9,665 bases of DNA from an uncultured Collinsella sp. (lineage in GTDB: Bacteria; Actinomycetota; Coriobacteriia; Coriobacteriales; Coriobacteriaceae). Each line of letters begins with the position of its first letter. Within the stretch, counting starts at the first letter, position 1. The stretch is from NCBI GenBank assembly GCA_900758845.1, contig CAAESW010000072.1, positions 1 to 9,665 of the forward strand. Direction: 5' to 3'. A program made the translations under genes and the position numbers. Positions 1 through 5,144 of this stretch are shown piece after piece. The notes beneath the pieces are model-generated. The model worked only from the letters and a program-made list of their open reading frames with translations, did not search any database and was not told the origin of the DNA.

Positions 1-29
1 AAGAGCTCGACCTTCTCCCTGCTGTACAT
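1..29 (-). CDS. 5' end of a minus-strand gene, probably an IS3-type transposase (partial)
   Basis: Only the first nine codons are in the window; read on the minus strand from ATG at 29-27 they give MYSREKVEL, and the gene continues beyond position 1. The start is well supported because GGAGG lies five bases upstream (35-39). A Met-Tyr-Ser-Arg-Glu opening resembles the helix-turn-helix N-terminus of IS3/IS150-group transposase orfA proteins as I remember them. The adjacent 57-76 segment contains AAAGTTGGAC, as IS3-family termini often do. The start is seen directly; the transposase identity is inference from very little sequence. It could instead be another short DNA-binding protein. Confidence 0.45.
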
Positions 30-34
30 GCGAA

Positions 35-39
35 CCTCC
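35..39 (-). promoter_or_regulatory. Ribosome binding site of the left-edge gene
   Basis: GGAGG on the minus strand, five bases before the ATG at 29-27. It decides the start of the partial gene at the left edge and is the main reason to believe in that gene. Confidence 0.55.
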
Positions 40-56
40 AGTCCGGACCGCTTCAC

Positions 57-76
57 GGTCCAACTTTCTGTCCGCA
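57..76 (-). mobile_element. Putative terminal inverted repeat of an IS3-family element (one end)
   Basis: On the minus strand this reads TGCGGACAGAAAGTTGGACC, starting with TG and containing AAAGTTGGAC, which resembles the outer ends of IS3/IS150-group elements. It lies 28 bases before the start codon of the presumed transposase, the expected place. A small hairpin (45-50 with 56-61, GGACCG/CGGTCC) overlaps its inner edge. The matching end and any target-site duplication are outside the window, so the exact boundary near 76 is inferred. Confidence 0.35.
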
Positions 77-151
77 CCCCCTTTTGCGGCCTAGGTGGCG
101 CAAACAGTCCCTATTTCACCGCAACTGCGTTGGGGCGTAACCGGGGCACAA

Positions 152-218
152 AGCTGCGGCGCCGCTTGGAGGAAAAGACCGGAAGCAAGGGTCCATTCCT
201 CCAGACGGCGCCGCAGCT
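152..218. repeat. Long near-perfect inverted repeat (stem-loop)
   Basis: Arms 152-164 and 206-218 pair perfectly over 13 bp (AGCTGCGGCGCCG with CGGCGCCGCAGCT). After one mismatch at 165/205 the stem resumes over 166-174/196-204 (TGGAGGAA core, one G-T pair). After a 2x2 internal loop it resumes at 177-180/190-193 (GACC/GGTC), closing a nine-base loop. About 26 bp are paired within 67 bases. No T-tract follows on either strand, so it does not look like an intrinsic terminator. It may be a REP/MITE-like element or a structured RNA. Confidence 0.75.
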
Positions 219-303
219 GTTTTGGTGGCTCGGCTTTTGTCGAGGTGGCTTAGTTGAGCGCGACGGCCAGCCGAGTAGGCAAAGCGGCTTGGAGGCGTGT
301 CGC

Positions 304-358
304 TTCCGTCACGTTCTATCAGCATACAAGACGGTTTTGGTTCTTGTTCGTGACGGAA
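304..358. repeat. Second inverted repeat in the left intergenic region
   Basis: A perfect 10-bp inverted repeat (304-313 with 349-358) encloses an inner 6-bp stem (326-331 ACAAGA with 342-347 TCTTGT). A 12-base bulge separates them on the left side. It lies between the long stem-loop at 152-218 and the eda terminator. Function unknown. Confidence 0.55.
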
Positions 359-381
359 ACGGCGCGCTTCCGAGCCGCTTT

Positions 382-418
382 AAAAGAAAGGGGGCGAGGT
401 CTAGGGCACGCCCCCCTT
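382..418 (-). terminator. Rho-independent terminator of the kdgK-eda unit
   Basis: On the minus strand, 18 bases after the eda stop codon, a G-rich arm (418-409) pairs with a C-rich arm (396-388), with one bulged base at 416. The loop is 397-408. The RNA then runs into TTCTTTT (388-382). A strong stem plus a T-rich tail is a standard intrinsic terminator, correctly placed for eda. Confidence 0.85.
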
Positions 419-436
419 CACGATAGAGAGCTAAAC

Positions 437-1078
437 CTAGCCGCGGACCTTCTTGACGACGTCCATGGCCTCGTGGGCGATCTGCTCGACCTTGGAGAAG
501 TCGCCGTCGGCAAACAGGGCCGGCTTGACCATCCAGGTGCCACCGCAGGCGATGATGGCGGAGGAGCTCAGGTACTCCTCGACGTTGGCGGTGCTCACGC
601 CGCCGGTAGGCATAAAGCGGTGACCGACAAACGGAGCGGCGAGGGCCTTGATGGTGTTCAGGCCGCCATACTGGGACGCGGGGAAGAACTTGGTGACCTT
701 GAGGCCCAGGTTCTCGGCTGCGGTGACCTCGGAGGGGGTCACGGTGCCGGGAAGGACGGGCAGGTCGATGTCGATGCAGTGCTTCACGACGTCCTCGTTG
801 TAACCCGGGGAGACGATGAACTTGGCACCGGCTGCGCGGGCCTGCTCAACCTGCTCGACGGTCAGGACAGTGCCGGCGCCAACGCACATCTCGGGCTCGG
901 CCTCGGCCATAGCGGCGATGCACTCGGCGGCGCAGGCGGTGCGGAAGGTGACCTCGGCGGACTTCATGCCAGCTGCCATAAGGGCGTGGGCGAGCGGAGT
1001 GGCGTCCTCGACCTTGTCGAGCACAACGACCGGCACGATGCCCAGGGACTCAAGCGTGGTGTAGAACTGATCGAACAT
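437..1078 (-). CDS. eda: KDPG/KHG aldolase (2-dehydro-3-deoxy-phosphogluconate aldolase)
   Basis: A 213-residue class I aldolase that cleaves 2-keto-3-deoxy-6-phosphogluconate into pyruvate and glyceraldehyde-3-phosphate in the cytosol, the final step of hexuronate/KDG and Entner-Doudoroff breakdown. The Schiff-base lysine is K130 in KFFPA. Other family motifs are EVTFRT (42-47; E42 and R46), GAGT (67-70), SPG (90-92), PGT (110-112) and the phosphate-binding PTGG (157-160). Length matches the bacterial family. I chose ATG 1078 because AAAGGA (1089-1084) sits five bases upstream; an in-frame ATG at 1123 would add 15 atypical residues. It follows kdgK on the same strand after 254 bp and is followed by a strong terminator. 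A KHG-specific role cannot be excluded from sequence, but the kdgK neighbour favours KDPG. Confidence 0.93.
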   Translation of the reverse strand: MFDQFYTTLESLGIVPVVVLDKVEDATPLAHALMAAGMKSAEVTFRTACAAECIAAMAEAEPEMCVGAGTVLTVEQVEQARAAGAKFIVSPGYNEDVVKHCIDIDLPVLPGTVTPSEVTAAENLGLKVTKFFPASQYGGLNTIKALAAPFVGHRFMPTGGVSTANVEEYLSSSAIIACGGTWMVKPALFADGDFSKVEQIAHEAMDVVKKVRG

Positions 1079-1153
1079 GATGTTCCTTTCGATGTGTGGC
1101 GCGCATGGGCGCGTGATTGCCAAATGTGCTGGTCAGGAGCCGATTTTGGATTG

Positions 1154-1181
1154 GTTATCGGAGGCACTGCTTGGGGTTCAA
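1154..1181 (-). promoter_or_regulatory. Possible internal promoter for eda
   Basis: On the minus strand TTGAAC (1181-1176) and GATAAC (1159-1154) are separated by 16 bases, each matching four of six consensus positions. It would let eda be expressed separately from kdgK. The -35 overlaps the small GCTTG/CAAGC hairpin (1169-1183). This is a motif match only. Confidence 0.25.
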
Positions 1182-1277
1182 GCAATTCCAAAACCGGCTG
1201 CTCGACCAGTCATGTAGGGAATGCCAGGCAAAACCGGAATGGGACTGGTGGTTTTGCCCGGCCGGAGGAATCGGGGA

Positions 1278-1317
1278 GCGGGCCGCAGGGGTATGGGATT
1301 GGAAAGCTGCGGCCCGC
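1278..1317 (-). repeat. GC-rich 11-bp hairpin just downstream of kdgK
   Basis: Perfect 11-bp arms (1278-1288, 1307-1317) enclose an 18-base loop and begin 16 bases past the kdgK stop. On the minus strand the stem is followed by TCCCC rather than T residues, so it is not a canonical terminator. It could protect the kdgK 3' end or cause partial, factor-dependent termination before eda. Confidence 0.6.
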
Positions 1318-1332
1318 GGAATGGGGAACGAA

Positions 1333-2367
1333 TTAACGGGCGACGCGGGTGCCACCGTCGGCGGCGGATGCCGCGGCTGCGATCTCGTCTGCGGTCACCA
1401 AGTTGGAATCGCCCTTGATAGTGAGCTTGAGGATCGAGGCTGCAATCGCGTAGTTGACAGCGTCCTGCGGGTCAAAGTCGTTGATGAGGGCATGGACGAG
1501 GCCGGCGTTGAAAGCGTCGCCGGCGGCAACGCCCTCGAGTACGTGCACGTCGTGAGCAGGGGAGAACCAGTGCTCGCCGCTCTCGGCCTCAAAGAGCATT
1601 CCCATCCAGATGGAGCGCTCGACGCAGGAGATGTTGCGGACGACCGAGGCGACCTTCTTGCAGCCGTACTCGGCGCAGATCTGACGGGCCATCTCGACAT
1701 AGGTGTCGCGCTCCTCTATGCCGTGGGCAAGGGAGCCAGAGACGCAGGTCATACCGAGGCCAGCAGGCGCATCCTCGTCGTTGGCGATGCAGATGTCGAC
1801 GAGCGGCAGGAGTTCCCTCATGGTGGCCTGCGACTTCTCGGGCGACCACATCTTGCCGCGATAGTTCACGTCACACACGGTGGTGATGCCCTTGGCGCGG
1901 CAGGCGGCGAGCGCATCCTTGCAGGCGGCGGCCATCTCATCGGAGACGGCGGGGGTCACGCCGGAGAAATAGAAGACATCGATGCCCTTGAGGATCTCGT
2001 CCCAGTCAAAGACGTCGCGCTTGGCCATGTTGATGGCAGAGTACTTGCGGTCGTAGACGCAACCGTTGCCGCGCTGCGAGGCACCGACCTCAAACACATA
2101 GGAGCCAAGGCGGTCGCCCTGACGCACGACGCGCGTGGTGTCGACGCCGTAGGCCTTCAGCGAACGCAGGGCGCACTCGCCCAGACGGTTGGCCGGGACA
2201 ACGGAGACGTAAGCGGCCTTGTCGCCCTGGTAGGCCAGGGAAAGCGCAGTGTTGGCCTCGGCGCCGCCGTAGCGGACGTCAAACTCGGTTGCCTGCTCAA
2301 TACGCAGGTGGTCTTTGGGTGAGAGTCTCATCATGATCTCGCCGAAGGTAAGAACCGTTTTACCCAT
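1333..2367 (-). CDS. kdgK: 2-keto-3-deoxygluconate kinase (PfkB/ribokinase family)
   Basis: A 344-residue PfkB-family sugar kinase that transfers phosphate from ATP to KDG, giving KDPG for the aldolase encoded downstream. Family signatures are the early GG motif (RYGG, 32-35), DVNYRGKMW (166-174) as in KDG kinases, NDE (196-198), and the C-terminal AAGDAFNAG segment (281-289), where D284 is the expected catalytic base. The usual GAGD appears as AAGD, a mild variant. The start at 2367 is supported by AAAGGAG (2384-2378), ten bases upstream; an upstream in-frame ATG would add 21 unlikely residues. It is first in the minus-strand unit kdgK-eda and divergent from a LacI-type regulator. Substrate assignment rests on the eda partner plus family motifs; a related sugar-acid or fructose kinase is less likely. 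Confidence 0.87.
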   Translation of the reverse strand: MGKTVLTFGEIMMRLSPKDHLRIEQATEFDVRYGGAEANTALSLAYQGDKAAYVSVVPANRLGECALRSLKAYGVDTTRVVRQGDRLGSYVFEVGASQRGNGCVYDRKYSAINMAKRDVFDWDEILKGIDVFYFSGVTPAVSDEMAAACKDALAACRAKGITTVCDVNYRGKMWSPEKSQATMRELLPLVDICIANDEDAPAGLGMTCVSGSLAHGIEERDTYVEMARQICAEYGCKKVASVVRNISCVERSIWMGMLFEAESGEHWFSPAHDVHVLEGVAAGDAFNAGLVHALINDFDPQDAVNYAIAASILKLTIKGDSNLVTADEIAAAASAADGGTRVAR

Positions 2368-2410
2368 GGTCGCGCAGCTCCTTTTACTCGTGCGTACACC
2401 TTTGATATGG

Positions 2411-2466
2411 CGTTGGCACGCAGGTGCCAAGACGGTAGGGTGCGTCTTTGCACCTGTGTGCCAACG
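2411..2466. repeat. 23-bp imperfect inverted repeat built of two tandem palindromes, kdgK leader
   Basis: Arms 2411-2433 and 2444-2466 match at 21 of 23 positions around a ten-base loop. Each arm also contains its own palindrome: TTGGCAC-GCAG-GTGCCAA (2413-2430, perfect 7-bp arms) and TTTGCAC-CTGT-GTGCCAA (2447-2464, one mismatch), with centres 34 bp apart. This could be a pair of operators for a dimeric regulator, or an RNA in the kdgK 5' leader able to fold as one long hairpin or two short ones. It begins 43 bp upstream of the kdgK start codon. Its sequence is unrelated to the LacI-type sites at 2472-2498. Confidence 0.75.
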
Positions 2467-2471
2467 CTCAC

Positions 2472-2498
2472 CGAAATCGGTTTACGAAATCGGTTTCG
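2472..2498. promoter_or_regulatory. Two tandem LacI-family operator-like sites
   Basis: The 13-mer CGAAATCGGTTTA (2472-2484) is repeated head to tail as CGAAATCGGTTTC (2485-2497). Each has a GAAA-n-CG-n-TTT form with a central CG, typical of LacI-family operators; the second has symmetric CGAAA/TTTCG arms (2485-2498). They lie next to the putative -10 element between kdgK and the lacI-type gene, so the regulator could control both. That the neighbouring regulator binds here is inference. Confidence 0.55.
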
Positions 2499-2509
2499 TT
2501 TCGAGTTGT

Positions 2510-2536
2510 AGTATACTCACCTACAGCGTTTTGCAA
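2510..2536. promoter_or_regulatory. Putative divergent promoter elements of kdgK and the LacI-type gene
   Basis: The 8-bp palindrome AGTATACT (2510-2517) gives a TATACT -10 hexamer (five of six consensus) on both strands. For kdgK (minus) a TTGCAA -35 lies at 2536-2531 with a short 15-base spacer. For the regulator (plus) no good -35 is visible at the right distance, because that position is occupied by the operator-like repeats. Transcription from either strand would be affected by a protein bound at 2472-2498. Confidence 0.35.
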
Positions 2537-2599
2537 CCGAGATTTTTAAAAAATGCCTAAAATGGCTCAGACTGCCGACATTGGGAAACGGGGTGCGCT

Positions 2600-3622
2600 A
2601 TGGCGCAGATGAGAATCAAGGACATTGCCGCCGAGGCGGGCGTGAGCCCGGCCACGGTCTCGCGCTATCTCAACAACCGCCCCGGGCAAATGACCGAGGA
2701 GACCCGTGCTCGCATCGCGGCAGTTATCGAGCGCACTGGCTATCGCCCACGTGCCGCCGCGCGCAATCTGCGCAGCTCGCGTACGAACCTCATCGGTGTG
2801 ATTCTGGCTGACATCGCCAACCCGTTCTCGAGCGCCATGCTCGAGGGCCTTTCCGCCAGCGCCGCGGCGCGCGGCTGCTCGCTCATGACGGCCATTAGCG
2901 GCAACGACCCCGCTAAGGAAGCGGAGTCGCTCACCAGACTTATCGATGCCGGCGTGGACGGCCTGGTCGTCAACACCTGCGGAGGCAACGACAAGGCGAT
3001 CGCCGCGGCAGCGGGACGTCTGCCCGTCGTGCTGCTCGACCGCGACGTTGCCGACGGCGGTGTTGACCTGGTGACATCTAACAACCGTGAGCTGGTCGCC
3101 GGCTTGGTAGACGCCTTGGCAGCTGCGGGCAGCGAGCGTCTGTGCCTGCTCACCGAGGCAAGCGACGACAGTCCCGTGCGTCGAGAGCGCGCCGAGGCCT
3201 TTGCCGACGAGCTTTCGCGACGCGGCCTTGCGGGCGAGGTCGTCACCCTGGCCGACGGTGGCGCCGCGGGCGTTGGCCGTTTGGACGAGACCATCCGCGG
3301 CTATGCGGGCAAAAAACTCGGCCTCATTGCCGTCAACGGCCTGGTTTTCCTGCGTCTGACCGAGGCGCTGGCGCAGCTTGGTCCCTCGCTGCCGGCGGGG
3401 CTCAAGATCGCGACGTTTGACGACTACCCCTGGAACCATGTGCTCTTTGGCGGCGTCACCACGGCAGCGCAAGACACCCTCACCATTGCCGAGCGCGTGG
3501 TCGAGCGTCTCTCCGAGCGTATCGACGTTGTTACCACCACCGTGGGCGAGGCCGCGAAGCTGGCGCCTAAACGCATCGAGATCCCCGGTCACATCGAACA
3601 TCGCGCATCAACTTCGCGCTAG
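2600..3622 (+). CDS. LacI-family transcriptional regulator, likely controls kdgK-eda
   Basis: A 340-residue LacI/GalR-type repressor. The N-terminus has the standard helix-turn-helix (about 5-26, IKDIAAEAGVSPATVSRYLN), followed by the hinge (about 50-60, RPRAAARNLRSS). The periplasmic-binding-protein-like effector domain starts at NLIGVILADIANPF (63-76) and runs to the end. Length is normal for the family. ATG 2600 is used because the DNA-binding domain begins at once; its ribosome site (GGGG around 2590-2594) is weak, and ATG 2609 has none better. It is divergent from kdgK with shared operator-like sites, so it probably represses the KDG unit and responds to KDG or a related sugar acid, as KdgR proteins do. 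The ligand is inferred from neighbours only. No clear intrinsic terminator follows. Confidence 0.9.
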   Translation: MAQMRIKDIAAEAGVSPATVSRYLNNRPGQMTEETRARIAAVIERTGYRPRAAARNLRSSRTNLIGVILADIANPFSSAMLEGLSASAAARGCSLMTAISGNDPAKEAESLTRLIDAGVDGLVVNTCGGNDKAIAAAAGRLPVVLLDRDVADGGVDLVTSNNRELVAGLVDALAAAGSERLCLLTEASDDSPVRRERAEAFADELSRRGLAGEVVTLADGGAAGVGRLDETIRGYAGKKLGLIAVNGLVFLRLTEALAQLGPSLPAGLKIATFDDYPWNHVLFGGVTTAAQDTLTIAERVVERLSERIDVVTTTVGEAAKLAPKRIEIPGHIEHRASTSR

Positions 3623-3675
3623 CCGCTCGTTCGTAACTGCCTGTTCGCACACGTTTTTTGAGCGCTTGATACGCT

Positions 3676-3691
3676 TTAACCCTGCGGAAAC
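3676..3691 (+). promoter_or_regulatory. GlnR-box-like sequence upstream of the GS-family gene
   Basis: TTAAC, six bases, GAAAC. The published Streptomyces GlnR half-site consensus is gTnAC-n6-GaAAC, so only the first base deviates. It lies about 24 bases before a TATAGA -10-like hexamer (3716-3721) that has no clear -35, an arrangement typical of activator-dependent promoters. The second half of the full tandem consensus is absent. The downstream operon encodes a GlnR-like regulator, so autoregulation is plausible. This is one motif match and could be chance. Confidence 0.35.
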
Positions 3692-3697
3692 ATTTTT

Positions 3698-3721
3698 CTG
3701 CGATAGTATCTGCGATATAGA
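3698..3721 (+). promoter_or_regulatory. Direct repeat and possible -10 before the GS-family gene
   Basis: CTGCGATA occurs twice (3698-3705, 3710-3717) separated by GTAT. The second copy runs into TATAGA (3716-3721), a four-of-six -10 candidate. The repeat may be a regulator site or incidental. Confidence 0.3.
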
Positions 3722-3756
3722 CCAGTCGAAACCCGCCCGAAAGAAAGGGGAGCGAC

Positions 3757-5094
3757 ATGAACCAGCAGAACATCGATTACGTACTCCGCTCCGTAGAGCA
3801 GCGTGACATCCGCTTTGTGCGTCTGTGGTTTGTCGACATTCTCGGCCGCCTCAAGAACTTTGCCATTAGCCCCGAGGACCTCGAGGTCGCTTTTGAGGAG
3901 GGTATTGGCTTTGACGGCTCCGCCATCGAGGGCTTTGCCACGCCCGAGGAAGCCGACATGCTGGCGTTTCCCGATGCTTCGACCTTCCAGATTCTGCCGT
4001 GGCGCCCGAGCCACAACGGCGTCGCCCGCGTGTTCTGCGACGTGTGCACTCCCGATCGCAAGCCGTTTGCCGGCGACCCGCGCGACGCCCTGCGCCGCAT
4101 GTTCTATAAGGCCGAGAAGGCCGGCTACCTGCTCAACGTGGGCGCCGAGCTGGAGTATTACTACTTCCCCGACGAGCATACCCCCGAGCCGCTCGACAAC
4201 GTGGGCTACTTCGATCTTTCGGTAAGCGATGCCGCTCGCGACCTGCGCCGCAACACGGTCCTCACGCTCGAGAAGATGTCCGTGCCCGTGGAGTACACCT
4301 TCCACGCCGCCGGCCGCTCGCAGCACGGTATGAGCCTGCGCCACGCCGAGGCCCTGAGCATGTCCGACGCCATCACCACGGCCAAACTCATCATTAAGCA
4401 GCAGGCCTACAAGAGCGGCTGCCACGCCTCCTTTATGCCCAAGCCGTTGGCGGGCGAGGACGGCAGCGCTATGTTCCTGTGCCAGTCGCTATTCGACCAC
4501 GACGGCAACAACGTCTTTTGGGGCGAGGACGACGAGAAGTACCACCTCTCCGATATCGCCAAGCACTACATGGCCGGCATCTTGGCGCACGCGCGCGAGA
4601 TCAGCGCCATCACTAACCCCACGGTCAACTCGTACAAGCGCATCACCACGGGCGGCGACTCCGTGCCGCAGTACGCCACGTGGGGCCTGCGCAACCGCGC
4701 GAGTATGGTCCGCATTCCGGTCTACAAGCCCGGCAAGCAGCTGTCCACGCGCATCGAGCTTCGCAGCCCCGACCCCATGGCCAACCCGTACCTGGTCAAC
4801 GCCGTCACGCTGGCGGCTGGTCTGGACGGCATCGAGCGCAAGCTGGAACTCCCGCCCGAGGCCACGGCCGAGACGCTCAAGCTCACCGACCGCCAGATGC
4901 TCGAGGCCGGCTACACGCCGCTGCCGCGTTCGCTCAAAGAGGCGCTCGACGTGTTTGAGGACTCGCAGTTTATGAAGGATGCCCTCGGCGAGCACATCCA
5001 CAGTTTCTTCCTCAAAAAGAAGCGCGACGAGTGGCATAAGTTTGAGTCTACGATCACCGAGTGGGAGATCAAGCACTACCTGGCGAACTCCTAA
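3757..5094 (+). CDS. Glutamine synthetase type I-family protein with degenerate active site
   Basis: A 445-residue GSI-fold protein (beta-grasp about 16-110, catalytic domain about 110-445), near-normal length. Conserved motifs are GFDGSAIEGF (51-60), AELE (130-133), HASFMPKP (223-230), NSYKR (291-295), RNR (312-314) and RIELRSPDP (332-340). Several active-site residues are replaced. The usual SHHEVAPGQHE reads TFHAAGRSQHG (181-191), so both metal-ligand glutamates are A184 and G191. NGSGMH reads DGSAMF (235-240), replacing the histidine by F240. The GYEAP flap reads GGDSVP (299-304), losing the catalytic Glu. The adenylylation-site Tyr is also absent. Normal glutamine synthesis is therefore unlikely; it may be a regulatory pseudoenzyme or act on another substrate. 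The start has AAAGGGGAG four bases upstream. The GlnR-like regulator gene follows after 50 bp, probably in one operon. Confidence 0.88.
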   Translation: MNQQNIDYVLRSVEQRDIRFVRLWFVDILGRLKNFAISPEDLEVAFEEGIGFDGSAIEGFATPEEADMLAFPDASTFQILPWRPSHNGVARVFCDVCTPDRKPFAGDPRDALRRMFYKAEKAGYLLNVGAELEYYYFPDEHTPEPLDNVGYFDLSVSDAARDLRRNTVLTLEKMSVPVEYTFHAAGRSQHGMSLRHAEALSMSDAITTAKLIIKQQAYKSGCHASFMPKPLAGEDGSAMFLCQSLFDHDGNNVFWGEDDEKYHLSDIAKHYMAGILAHAREISAITNPTVNSYKRITTGGDSVPQYATWGLRNRASMVRIPVYKPGKQLSTRIELRSPDPMANPYLVNAVTLAAGLDGIERKLELPPEATAETLKLTDRQMLEAGYTPLPRSLKEALDVFEDSQFMKDALGEHIHSFFLKKKRDEWHKFESTITEWEIKHYLANS

Positions 5095-5144
5095 TCGCGC
5101 TGGCTTGTTCCAGTACGATTGAGCTCATTTCTTTGGAGGCCGAT

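Larger units (their letters stand above)
77..381. other. Gene-free, hairpin-rich intergenic region
   Basis: No credible gene was found here: reading frames lack ribosome binding sites and recognisable domains. It holds several inverted repeats. These are 83-88 with 99-104 (TTTGCG/CGCAAA), the long stem-loop at 152-218, 229-235 with 269-275 (CTCGGCT/AGCCGAG), and 304-313 with 349-358 (TTCCGTCACG/CGTGACGGAA) enclosing a further 326-331/342-347 stem. The density suggests a dispersed repeat or a structured RNA, but no promoter was identified and the function is unknown. Confidence 0.5.
1079..1332 (-). other. Structured spacer between kdgK and eda
   Basis: This 254-bp gap has no gene but at least four inverted repeats. 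These are 1278-1288/1307-1317 (11 bp perfect, GCGGGCCGCAG), 1227-1235/1250-1258 (GGCAAAACC), 1140-1150/1187-1197, and CGCGC-ATGG-GCGCG at 1100-1113 just before the eda ribosome binding site. The 1140/1187 stem has one non-Watson-Crick position that becomes G-U in minus-strand RNA, fitting a structure that acts in the kdgK-eda transcript. ACCAGTC (1205-1211) can also pair with GACTGGT (1243-1249) inside the loop of the 1227 hairpin, allowing a pseudoknot or alternative fold. No T-tract follows any of them. A role in mRNA processing, stability or differential expression is possible but unproven. Confidence 0.6.

Noticed and set aside
28..426. Possible 132-residue plus-strand protein at the left edge
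   Set aside because: No ribosome site; it runs through the inverted repeats and the eda terminator, and has no recognisable domain.
254..1336. Long open frame on the plus strand across eda
   Set aside because: Antisense shadow of eda, with Gly/Asp/His-rich composition, no domain and no ribosome site.
1117..2322. 401-codon open frame on the plus strand across kdgK
   Set aside because: Antisense shadow of kdgK; the minus-strand product has clear PfkB motifs.
2472..2497. Tandem 13-bp repeats as the start of a CRISPR or satellite array
   Set aside because: Only two copies, no spacers, and the palindromic form fits operators better.
3653..3658. Run of six T after the LacI-type gene as a terminator
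   Set aside because: No convincing GC-rich stem directly precedes it.
5061..5144. Upstream start for the GlnR-like gene
   Set aside because: It overlaps the GS-family gene and adds 28 residues unlike a receiver domain; ATG 5145 has a perfect ribosome site.
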